From the NCBI GenBank assembly GCA_963757135.1, contig CAVWQE010000004.1, positions 682,001 to 746,000 on the forward strand: DNA of 64,000 bases. The letters run 5' to 3'. Every line of letters begins with the position of its first letter. Within the stretch, counting starts at the first letter, position 1. This document shows positions 39,992-50,127 of this stretch, piece after piece. Origin of the DNA: Gp1-AA145 sp963757135 (GTDB lineage Bacteria; Acidobacteriota; Terriglobia; Terriglobales; Acidobacteriaceae). The translations under genes were made by a program, and so were the position numbers. The notes beneath the pieces were generated by a model, which was not told where the DNA came from, searched no databases, and saw only the letters and a list, made by a program, of their open reading frames with translations.

Positions 39992-40071
39992 GCGTTCTCT
40001 CCTTCGTCGGGCAAAAACCAGGTTCCTCACCGCTGAAGCGATTCGGAATGACATCACATGATAAACAGAGT

Positions 40072-42957
40072 TCAGCTTCGTAACGCTTCGGCCACAACCT
40101 TGGATAGTTCCGAAAGCCCCGCCTCAACGTCTTTGCCCAAGTGCACCCGCAAGGCACGACGGCCACGGTCGGCCAGGACCTGAAAATCTCCGCGGGCCTG
40201 CGCAGCCTTAACAATGCCGAAAGTGTATCTCTGGCCGGGCACCGGAACATCGGCAGCATCATCGCAGGTGATCTGCAGGAACACGCCGCTGTTGGGCCCG
40301 CCTTTGTAAGCTTGCCCCGTTGAATGCAGGAAGCGCGGCCCAAAGCCAAGGCAGGTAGCCACGTGCTTTGAATCGCGAACGGCCTGACGCAGCTTCTGCA
40401 ATATGGCTTGGTGTTCGTCATTCATTTCGACGTAACCGAGTACTGCGAAATAGTCGCCCGCGTTAATGCGGTTCAGGTGTGCCTTGAGATATCCCGTGAG
40501 AGAACCTGGCTTACCTAACGCGCCAGCATTTTTGGCATCAGTGAAGAGCTTGATGCCGTTCTGCTCGAAGATGGGCTGCTCCGGTGGCAGTGAGCCTGAT
40601 TTTTCGTATTCAGTGGTCAACTTGCGAGTTTCAATTTTGCTGGCTTCGACGTCGGGCTGATTGAAGGCGTTGATGCCGATGATAGAACCGGCGACGGCAG
40701 TGGCGATCTCCCAGCGGAAGAATTCCTGGCCGAGATCGTAGGTGTCATGGACGGCAATGCGAATTACCGGCTGGCCGGCCTTTTCGAGAGCGGCAACCTT
40801 GGCGTCCTGTTCAGCGTCAGGCGCGGAGTCGAAACGCAAATACGCGAACATGCGATCGTTGCCGTAGGTTTCAGGAGGCGCCAATTGCTCGCGGTCGACG
40901 GGAATAATGCCGTGGCCCTGCTTGCCGGTCGATTCGGCGAGCAACTGTTCAAGCCAGGCGCCGAGGTCGGAAATTGCAGGCGAGGTGATGATCGTCACCT
41001 TGTCGCGGCCCGACTTAGCAGCAGTGCCGAGAAGGATGCCGAGCATTACGCCGGGATTAGCTTCGACCGGCACGGAGGCAGCGCAAGCCTGAACCATCTC
41101 TTCGGTTCGGTCGAGGAACTTGGCGACGTCCAACCCCATGACCGCCGCCGGAACAATGCCGAAATTGGAGAGGGCCGAGTAGCGGCCGCCAATGGTGGGG
41201 TCGCCGTGGAAAATATGGCGAAAGTGGTCGGCTTCGGCTTCTTTCTCCAGCTTCGAGCCGGGGTCAGTAATGGCGATGAACCGGCTGCCGGCTTTTTCCG
41301 CGCCGATGGCCTGCTTCACGCGCTCGAAGAAGTACTGCTTGAAGATGTTGGGTTCGAGAGTTGTGCCCGACTTGCTCGAAACTATGAACAAGGTGTTTCC
41401 GACGTCGATCTTTTTCTCGAAACTCTTCACCTGCGCGGGATCGGTTGAATCGAGAACATGCAGGCGAGGGAAGCCTTTGATCTGGCCGAAAGTCTTTTCC
41501 AGAACCTCAGGGCAAAGGCTTGAGCCACCCATGCCGAGAAGTAAGATATCGCTGAAAGCCTGTTTGCGGATTTCGTCCGCGAGTTGCTGGAACTGGGCTT
41601 TCTTTTCAAGTTGTTTTTCAGTGATGTCGAGCCAGCCGAGCCATTGCGACTCGTCCGAGTTTGTCCACAATGAAGCATCCCGCTGCCACAGCCGGCGCAC
41701 CTTGCCGCTGGCGCGCCAGTCGTTGACGGCAAGCGAAACCTGTTTGGCCAAATCTTCGGGCAGTTTGTGTTGTTGCTGGCTGATCTTCGGCATCGCGCCG
41801 TCGTGGGTGCTCTTTTCTACTGCTGCCAGCAGCTTGTCGAAGGCTTCTTCGAACAGGCGCACGCCATCGTTGGTCAGATCGTCTGTGACTTTGTCAATCG
41901 AAATTCCAGCGGTTGCCAGATCCTGCATGACTTTCTCAGCAGCGGGAATGTCTTCGGTCAGGGTCTCGCGCGGCTGGCCGTGATCGCGGAAGGCGTCAAC
42001 CGTAGCCGGGGGCATGGTGTTGACCGTGTCGGGACCGATCAGCTCGGTGACGTAAAGGATGTCAGGATAAGCGGGGTTCTTGGTGCTGGTGCTGGCCCAA
42101 AGCACGCGTTGGGTCTGTGCTCCTTTTGCGCGAAGGCCGTCCCAGCCAGCACCCGAAAAGATGGTGAGGTAACGCTGATAGGCCAGTTTGCCATTGGCGA
42201 TGGCAACCTTGCCGAGAAGGGACTTCAGCTTTTGCTCTTCCTGAGGATTCTTCGCCGCCTTCAGCTTGGCCGAGATCTGCGCGTCAACCGAGTTGTCGAT
42301 GCGGCTGATGAAGAAGCTGGCAACGCTGGCAATGCGCCCAACGTCAGTCCCACCGCCGGCAACATACTTGTTCAGCCCGCGCACGTAGGCTTCGGCAACC
42401 TTCTGATAAACCTCCTGCGAAAACAGCAGCGTCACATTGATGTTGATGCCTTCGCTGATGAGTTGCTCGAATGCCGGAATGCCTTCAGCGGTTCCCGGAA
42501 CTTTGATCATCACATTAGGACGGTTGACGGTTTTCCAGAGCCGTCGCGCTTCTTCGAGAGTGCCTTGCGTGTCGCGCGCAAGATAAGGAGAGACTTCAAG
42601 GCTCACGTAACCGTCACGGCGATGGGATTCGTCATAAACCGGACGCAGCAGATCGGCAGCATCCTGAATATCGCGGATGGCGATGGCTTCATAGCGGGCT
42701 TTGGCATCGAGATCGTCCCGATCCTTAAGCTGGCCGAGGATGTCAGCATAATCGGTGCTCCCCGCGATGGCCTTCTCGAAAATCGCGGGGTTCGAGGTCA
42801 TGCCGCGCAGGCCGTCCTGGTCGATCAGGCGCTTCAGTTCGCCGCCGAGCAGAAGATCGCGGCGGATGTAGTCCAGCCAAAGCGACTGGCCAAACTTGAG
42901 CAGGGATTTGAGCGGATTGACGGCTTTTTCGGTATCAACAATTCCTGTGGGCTGCAT
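40072..42957 (-). CDS. tal-pgi: bifunctional transaldolase / glucose-6-phosphate isomerase
   Basis: 961 residues in one chain. Residues about 15-365 are transaldolase with the Schiff-base lysine K152 (NRPNVMIKVPGTAEG) and the start block LDYIRRDLL...GMTSNPAIFEKA. Residues about 390-961 are phosphoglucose isomerase, with ILLGMGGSSLCPEVLEKTFG, VSSKSGTTLEPN and a late GFGPRFLHSTGQAYKGGPNS. This fusion is known in acidobacteria, cyanobacteria and some actinobacteria. Joining the two would link the non-oxidative branch to fructose/glucose 6-phosphate recycling into Zwf. It lies 12 bp after tkt. Confidence 0.96.
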   Translation of the reverse strand: MQPTGIVDTEKAVNPLKSLLKFGQSLWLDYIRRDLLLGGELKRLIDQDGLRGMTSNPAIFEKAIAGSTDYADILGQLKDRDDLDAKARYEAIAIRDIQDAADLLRPVYDESHRRDGYVSLEVSPYLARDTQGTLEEARRLWKTVNRPNVMIKVPGTAEGIPAFEQLISEGININVTLLFSQEVYQKVAEAYVRGLNKYVAGGGTDVGRIASVASFFISRIDNSVDAQISAKLKAAKNPQEEQKLKSLLGKVAIANGKLAYQRYLTIFSGAGWDGLRAKGAQTQRVLWASTSTKNPAYPDILYVTELIGPDTVNTMPPATVDAFRDHGQPRETLTEDIPAAEKVMQDLATAGISIDKVTDDLTNDGVRLFEEAFDKLLAAVEKSTHDGAMPKISQQQHKLPEDLAKQVSLAVNDWRASGKVRRLWQRDASLWTNSDESQWLGWLDITEKQLEKKAQFQQLADEIRKQAFSDILLLGMGGSSLCPEVLEKTFGQIKGFPRLHVLDSTDPAQVKSFEKKIDVGNTLFIVSSKSGTTLEPNIFKQYFFERVKQAIGAEKAGSRFIAITDPGSKLEKEAEADHFRHIFHGDPTIGGRYSALSNFGIVPAAVMGLDVAKFLDRTEEMVQACAASVPVEANPGVMLGILLGTAAKSGRDKVTIITSPAISDLGAWLEQLLAESTGKQGHGIIPVDREQLAPPETYGNDRMFAYLRFDSAPDAEQDAKVAALEKAGQPVIRIAVHDTYDLGQEFFRWEIATAVAGSIIGINAFNQPDVEASKIETRKLTTEYEKSGSLPPEQPIFEQNGIKLFTDAKNAGALGKPGSLTGYLKAHLNRINAGDYFAVLGYVEMNDEHQAILQKLRQAVRDSKHVATCLGFGPRFLHSTGQAYKGGPNSGVFLQITCDDAADVPVPGQRYTFGIVKAAQARGDFQVLADRGRRALRVHLGKDVEAGLSELSKVVAEALRS

Positions 42958-42969
42958 AAAGATGCCTCG

Positions 42970-45054
42970 CTATCGGTTACGCGCCAGAACGTCCCTGGCG
43001 GCTTGAATGACGTGATCGGTGGTAAACCCGTACTTCTTGAATAGATCTTTGGCAGGAGCGGACGCGCCAAATGTGGTCATGCCTATGATGGCTCCATCGA
43101 GCCCCACGTACCGTTCCCATCCAAAAGTAGATGCGGCCTCGACCGAAACCCGCGCACGGACATCGGGCGGAAGCACGCTTTGACGGTAAGCTCCGTCCTG
43201 CTGCTCGAAAATATCCGGCGATGGCATGCTGACGACGCGGGCGCGAATGCCCTCGGCGGTGAGCTTTTCGTAAGCCTCGACGCATAACGAAAGCTCGCTT
43301 CCGGTGCCCATGAGAATCAGTTCAGGCTTCCCGCCTGGCGTATCCGCGAGAACGTATGCGCCTTTGGCGACGCCAGAAGCCGCAGCGTATTTCGAGCGGT
43401 CGAGCGTTGGCAGCGCCTGGCGCGTGAGCACCAATGATACGGGTTGATGATTGAGCTGCAAGATCACCTTCCAGGCCTCGACCACTTCATTGGCGTCGCC
43501 CGGACGCATGGTGAGCATGCCGGGCATAGCGCGCAGTGACGCCAGCTGCTCGACCGGTTGATGCGTAGGGCCGTCTTCTCCCAGACCGATCGAGTCATGG
43601 GTGAGCACATAGATTGCCGGGATTTCCATGATCGCGGCCAGGCGCATGGAGGGACGCATGTAATCGGTGAAGTTGAAGAAGGTTCCGCCAAAGGCGCGCA
43701 GCTTGGATAGGACCATGCCGTTGAGTGCGGCGGCCATTCCGTGCTCCCGCACACCGAAGTGGAAGTTTCGTCCAGCGTAGTTGTCGGCCTGGAAGTCGCC
43801 TGCGCCTTCGAACTTCAACGTGGTTTTGTTCGAGGTGGCAAGATCGGCCGAGCCCCCAACGAGCCACGGGATATTCTGCGCAAACACGTTCAGAACTTTG
43901 CCTGAGCTTTCGCGGGTGGCGACGCCTTTCGGATCGGGCGGAAATGCAGGCAAGTTTTTGTCCCAGCCGTCGGGCAACTCACGGCGCTGCATGCGGTTGA
44001 TGTTGTCCGCCAGATCAGGAAACTGCTGGGCATATTTGTTGAATGAGTCTTTCCACTCGGAACTCAGCTCCTTGCCGCGTTCGCCGATGCCTTCGCGGAA
44101 ATTATCGAGTACTCCATCCGGCACCAGGAATTGCGCGTCTTCGGGCCAGCCGTAATTTTTCTTCACCAGCTTCACTTCATCCGCGCCCAGGGGTTCACCG
44201 TGAGCGGCGCTGGTGTCCTGCTTGTGGGGTGATCCATAACCAATATGGCTGTTGACGATGATCAGTGTCGGACGATCTTTGGTGGCGAGAAATTCGCGGA
44301 AGCCGCCGGAGAGAGCGCGCAGGTCGTTGGCGTCGCCGACATGGGTCACGTTCCACCCATAGCCTTTGAAACGCGTGGCCACGTCTTCGCTAAATGACCA
44401 ATCAGCAGGGCCATCGAGCGTGATCTGGTTAGAGTCGTAAATCCAACACAGGTTCGGCAGCTTCAGATGTCCGGCCAGAGAAGCGGCCTCACTGCCCACG
44501 CCTTCCATCATGTCGCCGTCACCGCAAAACGCGTACACGTTGTAATCAAAAACCTCGAAGCCGGGGCGGTTGTACCGCGCCTGCAGCCATTTGCCGGCCA
44601 TCGCCATGCCCACGCTGTTGCCGATTCCCTGGCCCAGCGGCCCGGTAGTGGTCTCGATTCCCGAGGTGATGCGGTATTCGGGATGGCCGGGAGTCTTGCT
44701 GTCGAGCTGACGGAAATTCTTGATGTCATCGAGCGAAACTGCGGGCTGTTCCAGAACCTTGTATTCGGAATCGACGGCTTTGACTCCGGATAGATACAGC
44801 ATGGAATAGAGCAGCATGGACGCGTGTCCATTGGAAAGAATGAAGCGGTCGCGGTTGGGCCACACAGGATCGGCGGGATCGTAGCGCAAGAACTCCTGCC
44901 ACAGAACATACGCCACCGGCGCAAGCGCCATGGGTGCGCCGGGATGTCCGGAGTTGGCTTTCTGCACGGCGTCGATCGACAAGGTGCGAATGGTATTGAT
45001 GCTGAGCAGGTCGAGCTGCTTGCCGGTTAAAACTGCCTGATCGCTGACCGCCAT
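42970..45054 (-). CDS. tkt: transketolase
   Basis: 694 residues. It moves two-carbon units between sugar phosphates with thiamine diphosphate. The TPP motif is GDGDMMEGVGSEAASLAGHL through IYDSNQITLDG. The N-terminal DAVQKANSGHPGAPMALAPV and the pyrimidine-domain DSIGLGEDGPTHQPVEQLAS are typical. It is the first gene of the six-gene operon; AGGGAGA precedes the ATG. The operon promoter should lie in the 300 bp upstream. Confidence 0.97.
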   Translation of the reverse strand: MAVSDQAVLTGKQLDLLSINTIRTLSIDAVQKANSGHPGAPMALAPVAYVLWQEFLRYDPADPVWPNRDRFILSNGHASMLLYSMLYLSGVKAVDSEYKVLEQPAVSLDDIKNFRQLDSKTPGHPEYRITSGIETTTGPLGQGIGNSVGMAMAGKWLQARYNRPGFEVFDYNVYAFCGDGDMMEGVGSEAASLAGHLKLPNLCWIYDSNQITLDGPADWSFSEDVATRFKGYGWNVTHVGDANDLRALSGGFREFLATKDRPTLIIVNSHIGYGSPHKQDTSAAHGEPLGADEVKLVKKNYGWPEDAQFLVPDGVLDNFREGIGERGKELSSEWKDSFNKYAQQFPDLADNINRMQRRELPDGWDKNLPAFPPDPKGVATRESSGKVLNVFAQNIPWLVGGSADLATSNKTTLKFEGAGDFQADNYAGRNFHFGVREHGMAAALNGMVLSKLRAFGGTFFNFTDYMRPSMRLAAIMEIPAIYVLTHDSIGLGEDGPTHQPVEQLASLRAMPGMLTMRPGDANEVVEAWKVILQLNHQPVSLVLTRQALPTLDRSKYAAASGVAKGAYVLADTPGGKPELILMGTGSELSLCVEAYEKLTAEGIRARVVSMPSPDIFEQQDGAYRQSVLPPDVRARVSVEAASTFGWERYVGLDGAIIGMTTFGASAPAKDLFKKYGFTTDHVIQAARDVLARNR

Positions 45055-45358
45055 GAGGATTTCTCCCTGAAGTCTTATTCAAACTGCCTTGCTGTCTCCC
45101 GACTGTCTTGCGAAGCCTTCCAGTTTATCAAGTTCGGGCAGGGTGGGAGCGCGTGACAGATTATCTATTGTTAATGATTCGTTAAGCCGGAGAATGATTC
45201 AATTGGGGACGGCGCCTGGGACTTGGATCCGGGGAGGCGAGAGCGATCGGCAAGATTGCCTCTGAGGGACGGCCTGAAGCGTCCAACAAAGTTTCGACGT
45301 AATCGATGCATGAAATTAACAAGAATCTTCCGGCGAACGTCTAAACTAGGTCAACCGA
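45055..45358. other. intergenic region between divergent tkt and LolA-like genes
   Basis: About 300 bp, no gene recognised. An AT-rich section near 45155-45200 is the likely promoter area of the pentose-phosphate operon, but no box pair is convincing. Confidence 0.45.
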
Positions 45359-46138
45359 GTGAGAGTCGTGCATAAAATTCGCGGTGCCACCTTTGCGGCT
45401 GCACTGGTAACGCTGATTGGTCCAGCGGCACTCATTGCTGTGGACTCCAGAAACGTGCCAACCGCCAGCGCGCCTCTCTCTGCGGACCAAGTGGTCGACA
45501 ATCTGATCCTCAGAAATCAGGAGCGGGCGCAGGCCCTGCTGCACTCCGAGGCAACCCGCATCTATCACCTCGTATATCAGGGATTCCCCGGAGATCGCGA
45601 AGCCGAAATGACGGTTGAGGCCACGTATGACAGACCGTCGTCGAAGGAGTTCAAAGTAGTTTCGCAGAGCGGATCGAAGCTGGTGGTGAATCGGGTATTC
45701 AAAAGGCTGATGGAGGGCGAGAAAGAAGCGGCGCAACCGGCGATGAGCGCGAAGACGCAGTTGAATCGCGACAACTACAACTTTGAACTGGTGGGTTACG
45801 AGGCGGGGAAAAGCGGCGGGCAATATGTGTTGCGGGTGGATCCGAAATTGAACAGCAAGTATGTTTACCGTGGGCAGATATGGGTGGACGGGGCAGATTT
45901 CGCCGTCACCCGCATTGAAGCCGAACCGGCGCAGAACCCGTCATTCTGGACCAAAAAGAGCGAAATTCATCACGAGTACAAAAAAGTGCAGGACTTCTGG
46001 CTTCCCGCCAAGAATGAATCGGTCAGCTACATCCGCCTGGGTGGACGCGCCACTCTGACCATCGAGTACAAAGACTATCGCGTGACTGACGCCCGGCGCC
46101 CAAGTGAACCAGCCCAGGCACAAGGCACAATCCAGTAG
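45359..46138 (+). CDS. exported LolA-like / outer membrane lipoprotein-sorting-type protein
   Basis: 259 residues from a GTG start. The signal peptide is about 1-30 (GATFAAALVTLIGPAALIAV). The mature part is beta-rich with YVYRGQIWVDGADFAVTRIE followed by FWTKKSEIHHEYKKV and LPAKNESVSYIRLGGRATLT. This is the pattern of the LolA/LppX-like half-barrel proteins that carry lipids or lipoproteins, in a form widespread in acidobacteria as exported hypothetical proteins. Lipid binding is inference. There is no ribosome site of note before the GTG. Confidence 0.75.
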   Translation: MRVVHKIRGATFAAALVTLIGPAALIAVDSRNVPTASAPLSADQVVDNLILRNQERAQALLHSEATRIYHLVYQGFPGDREAEMTVEATYDRPSSKEFKVVSQSGSKLVVNRVFKRLMEGEKEAAQPAMSAKTQLNRDNYNFELVGYEAGKSGGQYVLRVDPKLNSKYVYRGQIWVDGADFAVTRIEAEPAQNPSFWTKKSEIHHEYKKVQDFWLPAKNESVSYIRLGGRATLTIEYKDYRVTDARRPSEPAQAQGTIQ

Positions 46139-46276
46139 AGTTCTTCGCCTCGGAACGCCAAGTTGAAAATCCCCCTGCTCTGCTGCGCTTCTCTGCCCGG
46201 AGCTCGATTTTGGCCTTCGTGCTCCCAAACTCTAGTGCATGCGAGGCATCGAAAGAACACAGAGAGGAGTAGGAAT

Positions 46277-46870
46277 ATGGTTTCGATATCAAACTTACGA
46301 AATATTGGATTGGGATTGGCAATGGCCGGATTGTGCTCGCTGGGAGCGGTGGCGCAGACCACCTCAAGCAGTACAAACAAGAGTAACTCGACGCATGCAA
46401 GCATGGATACTACGAAGCACGTTACGGTTTCTGACCGGACGTTCATGATAAAAGCTGCTGAAGGCGGCAAGGCGGAGGTGGAACTCGGAAAACTGGCACA
46501 AGAAAAAGCTGCGTCGCCGGAAGTAAGACAATTCGGCGAGCGCATGGTGAATGATCACAGCAAGGCGGGCGACCAACTGAAGCAAGTGGCCGAGAAAGAA
46601 GGCGTGCCTCTTCCGGACAAGTTGAATGCGAAGGATTCGGCGACCAAGGCGCGGCTGGAGAAACTCTCGGGTGAGGCCTTCGATCGAGCCTACATGAAGG
46701 ACATGGTGGCGGATCATACCCAGGATGTTCGAGAGTTCAACAATGAGGCAAAGAACGGAAAAGACCCGGATGTGAAGAATTTCGCCGCTCAGACCGCCCC
46801 AGCGTTAGAAGATCACTTGAAGGAGGCCACGAACATTGCACCGAAAACCATGGCACAAATGACACATTGA
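46277..46870 (+). CDS. exported DUF4142 protein
   Basis: 197 residues from the ATG at 46277, which has GAGGAG upstream. The signal peptide is about 1-26 (LGLAMAGLCSLGAVAQ). The domain has FMIKAAEGGKAEVELGKLAQ, FGERMVNDHSKAGDQLKQVA and DRAYMKDMVADHTQDVREFN, the four-helix ferritin-like pattern of DUF4142 with repeated D-H pairs. The family is periplasmic, and its role is not established; a metal or stress function is often supposed. A strong terminator follows 23 bp after the stop. Confidence 0.9.
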   Translation: MVSISNLRNIGLGLAMAGLCSLGAVAQTTSSSTNKSNSTHASMDTTKHVTVSDRTFMIKAAEGGKAEVELGKLAQEKAASPEVRQFGERMVNDHSKAGDQLKQVAEKEGVPLPDKLNAKDSATKARLEKLSGEAFDRAYMKDMVADHTQDVREFNNEAKNGKDPDVKNFAAQTAPALEDHLKEATNIAPKTMAQMTH

Positions 46871-46893
46871 CCAGAGTTCAGTTCGTTGTGCAA

Positions 46894-46919
46894 GGCGGGC
46901 ATGGGCCCGCCCCTTTTTT
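46894..46919 (+). terminator. intrinsic terminator after the DUF4142 gene
   Basis: GGCGGGC-ATGG-GCCCGCC followed by CC and six T. Confidence 0.85.
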
Positions 46920-46934
46920 GCCGAACCCGGCCGC

Positions 46935-47066
46935 GTGGTTGTATTCGTCTATCCGAATGCAGATACAGGCAGCCGCGAGTTGATCGTCAGGGCGGAAAAA
47001 TTCGCGGCCGAGCACGGCTCACGCGTGGTGAATCTTCGCGGTAACGTCCGGTCGGACAATCCCTGA
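46935..47066 (+). CDS. possible 43-residue peptide or gene remnant
   Basis: GTG to TGA. The sequence VVVFVYPNADTGSRELIVRA followed by EKFAAEHGSRVVNLRGNV looks protein-like (a strand-helix-strand unit). There is no ribosome site, and the frame stays open upstream into the terminator, so it may be the remnant of a longer gene. Family unknown. Confidence 0.2.
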   Translation: MVVFVYPNADTGSRELIVRAEKFAAEHGSRVVNLRGNVRSDNP

Positions 47067-47156
47067 CGCTTTCACGAAAGTAACCTTTTATTTCCAAGCC
47101 TGCGGCCTAAACTTGTGCTTAGCAGCCCTCCCCTCTGGCGCCGAGCCGCGACGCAC

Positions 47157-47639
47157 ATGAAACTTACTAAAATCCACATCGCGATTGCCGGAGGAGCAGG
47201 TTGCCTGGTCCTGCTGGGGTTCCTTTTCTATCTGTCCTGGTTGAATTCGCAGGGGCCGGTGCTGGCGAAATCTCCCGAGATCGATCCGCTGACGAAGATT
47301 CCGCTTTCGATTGACCTCAATCCAATGCGCGACCGCAGGTCTGAGCGCACCGCCAGCGACTTTCTACGCGCCCTGCGAGATGGAAATTGCAAAACGGAGC
47401 TGGTCGATTGGGAGAAGGACTACCGGTCCAAGCGAGCGAAATTCATTTGCGAATCCGAAACCAAGAATCCTTTGCTGGCATGGAAGATCGTGGACTGGGA
47501 AGACCGGCCTCCCTTACGTATCTTGTCTTATCAAGGCAAGCGGCGGAACGGTAGCGAGGAATATCAGGACATGCTGTCGGTCACAATGGATAATCGCAGC
47601 GGGCAGTGGGTGGTTGCGGAGTACGACTCGATCTACTGA
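47157..47639 (+). CDS. single-span membrane-anchored hypothetical protein
   Basis: 160 residues from the ATG at 47157; an ATG 14 codons earlier is in poor context. An N-terminal membrane anchor spans about 8-28 (IAIAGGAGCLVLLGFLFYLS). The remainder is soluble, outside the membrane if the anchor is N-in, with FLRALRDGNCKTELVDWEKD and a beta-rich end SVTMDNRSGQWVVAEYDS. The end looks like a small NTF2- or DUF4878-like fold, but I do not recognise the family. AT-rich intergenic DNA with repeated GAATTTACGAATTG-like words follows before guaB. Confidence 0.65.
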   Translation: MKLTKIHIAIAGGAGCLVLLGFLFYLSWLNSQGPVLAKSPEIDPLTKIPLSIDLNPMRDRRSERTASDFLRALRDGNCKTELVDWEKDYRSKRAKFICESETKNPLLAWKIVDWEDRPPLRILSYQGKRRNGSEEYQDMLSVTMDNRSGQWVVAEYDSIY

Positions 47640-47738
47640 TTTGCGAATTGCCGAATTTCAGAATTTACGAATTGAACAGACTCGGGTTCGGAGCGTCTAA
47701 TTCGAAAATTCCTCAATTTGTAAATTCGACAATACGCA

Positions 47739-49244
47739 TCATTCTGCCGCGTAATTCGGCGCTTCACGCGTAATCATGACGTCGTGGACGTGGCTCTCAC
47801 GCAATCCTGCGCCGCTGATACGGACGAAGCGCGTTTTCTGCAGCAGTTCGGGCAAAGTTGCGCAGCCGCAGTAGCCCATACCGGATTTCAATCCGCCGAC
47901 CATTTGATACAGAATCATCGACACCGAACCTCGGTAGGGCACACGGCCTTCGATTCCCTCGGGGACAAGTTTGCCGAGGCGATTGGGATCGGCGCCCATG
48001 TTCGGAACGGCGGCCGACGATTCCTCGGATGCACTCTGGAAATAGCGCTCGCTGGAGCCGGCGGCCATAGCGCCGATGGAACCCATGCCACGGTACGACT
48101 TGAACGTCCGGCCTTGGTACAGAATGAGTTCGCCCGGGCTTTCATCAGTCCCGGCGAACATCGATCCCATCATGACGGCGCTGGCGCCGGCGGCAAGGGC
48201 TTTTGTGATGTCGCCGGAATACTTGATGCCGCCATCAGCGATAATCGGCACTGCGGCGTCTTTGGTGGCGCGATACGCTTCTGCGATGGCGGTGATCTGC
48301 GGTACTCCGGCGCCGGTCACCACGCGTGTGGTGCAGATCGAGCCCGGGCCAATGCCGACTTTGATTGCGTCCGCTCCGGCACGAGCCAATTCGCAGGCCC
48401 CGTCGAAGGTGCCAACGTTGCCGGCAATCAGATCAACTTCGGGGTACTTTGCTTTGAGGGTTTTGACGGCATCGAGTACGCGGCTGGAGTGGCCGTGCGC
48501 GCTGTCAATGGCGAGAAGATCGACGCTTTCCTTGATCAGTTCCTGAGCCCGTTCGAGAAAGTCGCCGGTCGCTCCGATAGCGGCGCCTACCCTCAGACGG
48601 CCCTGAGAGTCTTTGGCAGCATTTGGGTATTTCAATTTTTTCTGGATGTCTTTTACGGTAATCAGGCCTTTGAGGTTGTAACCTTCATCCACGACCAGCA
48701 GCTTCTCGACACGGTGCTTGTGGAGAATCTTTTCGGCCTGTTCGAGCGTGGTGCCTACCGAAACCGTAATCAAGTTTTCTTTGGTCATGACCTGGCTGAT
48801 TGGAATGTCGAAGCGAGTCTCAAAGCGCAAGTCGCGATTGGTGAGAATGCCGACCAGTTTTTTGTTCTTGGTGATGGGCACACCGGAAATCTTGTACTTT
48901 CGCATCATCTCGAGCGCGTCGGAAACCTTGTCGTCCGGGCTCATAGTGACAGGATCAACGATCATGCCGCTCTCGGAGCGCTTCACTTTGTCCACTTCCT
49001 CGGCCTGCTGCTCGATGGTGAGATTGCGGTGAATGATTCCGAGTCCGCCCTGCTGGGCGAGGGCAATCGCCATGTGCGACTCGGTAACTGTATCCATGGC
49101 GGCGCTGACGATGGGAATATTCAGGCGGATGTTGCGAGTGAGCTGCGTTTGGGTGTTGGCGTTGGCCGGAACCACGTCAGAGCGGGCGGGCAGCAGCAAC
49201 ACATCATCGAAGGTGAGGGCTTCGGGAACTGGAAAGTGGATCAT
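47739..49244 (-). CDS. guaB: IMP dehydrogenase
   Basis: 501 residues. GuaB oxidises IMP to XMP with NAD+, the committed step to GMP. The N-terminal part has EALTFDDVLLLPARSDVVPA. Two CBS domains lie at about 95-205 (DALEMMRKYKISGVPITKNK). The catalytic cysteine is in GPGSICTTRVVTGAGVPQ. The flap has YRGMGSIGAMAAGSSERYF and the conserved EGIEGRVPYRG. The gene stands alone; guaA is not adjacent. Confidence 0.97.
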   Translation of the reverse strand: MIHFPVPEALTFDDVLLLPARSDVVPANANTQTQLTRNIRLNIPIVSAAMDTVTESHMAIALAQQGGLGIIHRNLTIEQQAEEVDKVKRSESGMIVDPVTMSPDDKVSDALEMMRKYKISGVPITKNKKLVGILTNRDLRFETRFDIPISQVMTKENLITVSVGTTLEQAEKILHKHRVEKLLVVDEGYNLKGLITVKDIQKKLKYPNAAKDSQGRLRVGAAIGATGDFLERAQELIKESVDLLAIDSAHGHSSRVLDAVKTLKAKYPEVDLIAGNVGTFDGACELARAGADAIKVGIGPGSICTTRVVTGAGVPQITAIAEAYRATKDAAVPIIADGGIKYSGDITKALAAGASAVMMGSMFAGTDESPGELILYQGRTFKSYRGMGSIGAMAAGSSERYFQSASEESSAAVPNMGADPNRLGKLVPEGIEGRVPYRGSVSMILYQMVGGLKSGMGYCGCATLPELLQKTRFVRISGAGLRESHVHDVMITREAPNYAAE

Positions 49245-49413
49245 AAGAGATTTTATAGGATGATCGGGTTACCTGGGCGAATCAAGAAGAGCCGAGCCTA
49301 TTAACCGGTCGCCCGATCACCCGGCGTGAATCCATTGTAGAGAGCGCGAACCGCCGGGGCAACCACGTGGGTATCGGCCAGCATTCTATAATCCTCGAAC
49401 TCGATCTTTAACC

Positions 49414-50127
49414 ATGAGCGGCGAAGACCGTTTTTACAATGCGAAGTTCTATCGCGAGTTGGAACAGACCCGCGACTCCGCCCGGGTGATTCTGCCTATA
49501 GTGATTTCATTGCTCAAGCCTGGCAGCGTGGTTGATGTGGGATGCGGCGCAGGGCACTGGCTGGCTACGGCCTCAGAGCTTGGCGTGAACGACTGCCTGG
49601 GTGTTGAGGGCGATTGGATCCGCGCGGCGGAATTGGCGGTCCCGAGGGAAAAAATCGTGGTCCACGATTTGGGCACTCCGCTAGACCTCGGGCGTAGGTT
49701 CGATCTGGCGCTTTCGCTCGAGGTGGCTGAACATCTGCCAGAGTCAAAGGCGCGGGAGTTTGTTGAAACCTTGTGCAACGCAGCCGATAAAGTGCTGTTC
49801 TCGGCTGCGATCCCGGGGCAGGGCGGACGCCGTCATGTTAATGAGCAGTGGCCGAAGTACTGGGCTGATTTTTTCGCGGAACTTGGCTACAGATGCCATG
49901 ACGTATTGCGTTTTCAGGTGTGGAACCATCCCCGCGTGCTCTGGTATTACGCCCAGAATTGCCTGATATTTGCCCGCGAAGGAACCGGCGCAGGGCTGGG
50001 CCGGTCGGCCGAGCCGTTGCCACTGGTACATCCTGCGGCGTGGTCCGCCCAGATAGCGCGGTGGAATTCCCCCGGCAAACTGCTGGAGCGCCTGCCCAAG
50101 GCCCTATTCTCAGGGCAAAAAGCCTGA
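49414..50127 (+). CDS. class I SAM-dependent methyltransferase
   Basis: 237 residues. The SAM motif I is VVDVGCGAGHWLATA near residue 31, an acidic residue follows in GVEGDW, and a later LSLEVAEHLPE gives the post-I segment. The C-terminal part, HVNEQWPKYWADFFAELGY, resembles methyltransferases found with glycan or lipid modification genes. The substrate is unknown. It has no co-directional neighbour closer than 250 bp. Confidence 0.85.
   Translation: MSGEDRFYNAKFYRELEQTRDSARVILPIVISLLKPGSVVDVGCGAGHWLATASELGVNDCLGVEGDWIRAAELAVPREKIVVHDLGTPLDLGRRFDLALSLEVAEHLPESKAREFVETLCNAADKVLFSAAIPGQGGRRHVNEQWPKYWADFFAELGYRCHDVLRFQVWNHPRVLWYYAQNCLIFAREGTGAGLGRSAEPLPLVHPAAWSAQIARWNSPGKLLERLPKALFSGQKA

Noticed and set aside
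47784..49304. A 506-residue frame on the plus strand opposite guaB
   Set aside because: It is a mirror of strong codon bias in guaB, a clear IMP dehydrogenase. The antisense product has no domain and no ribosome site.
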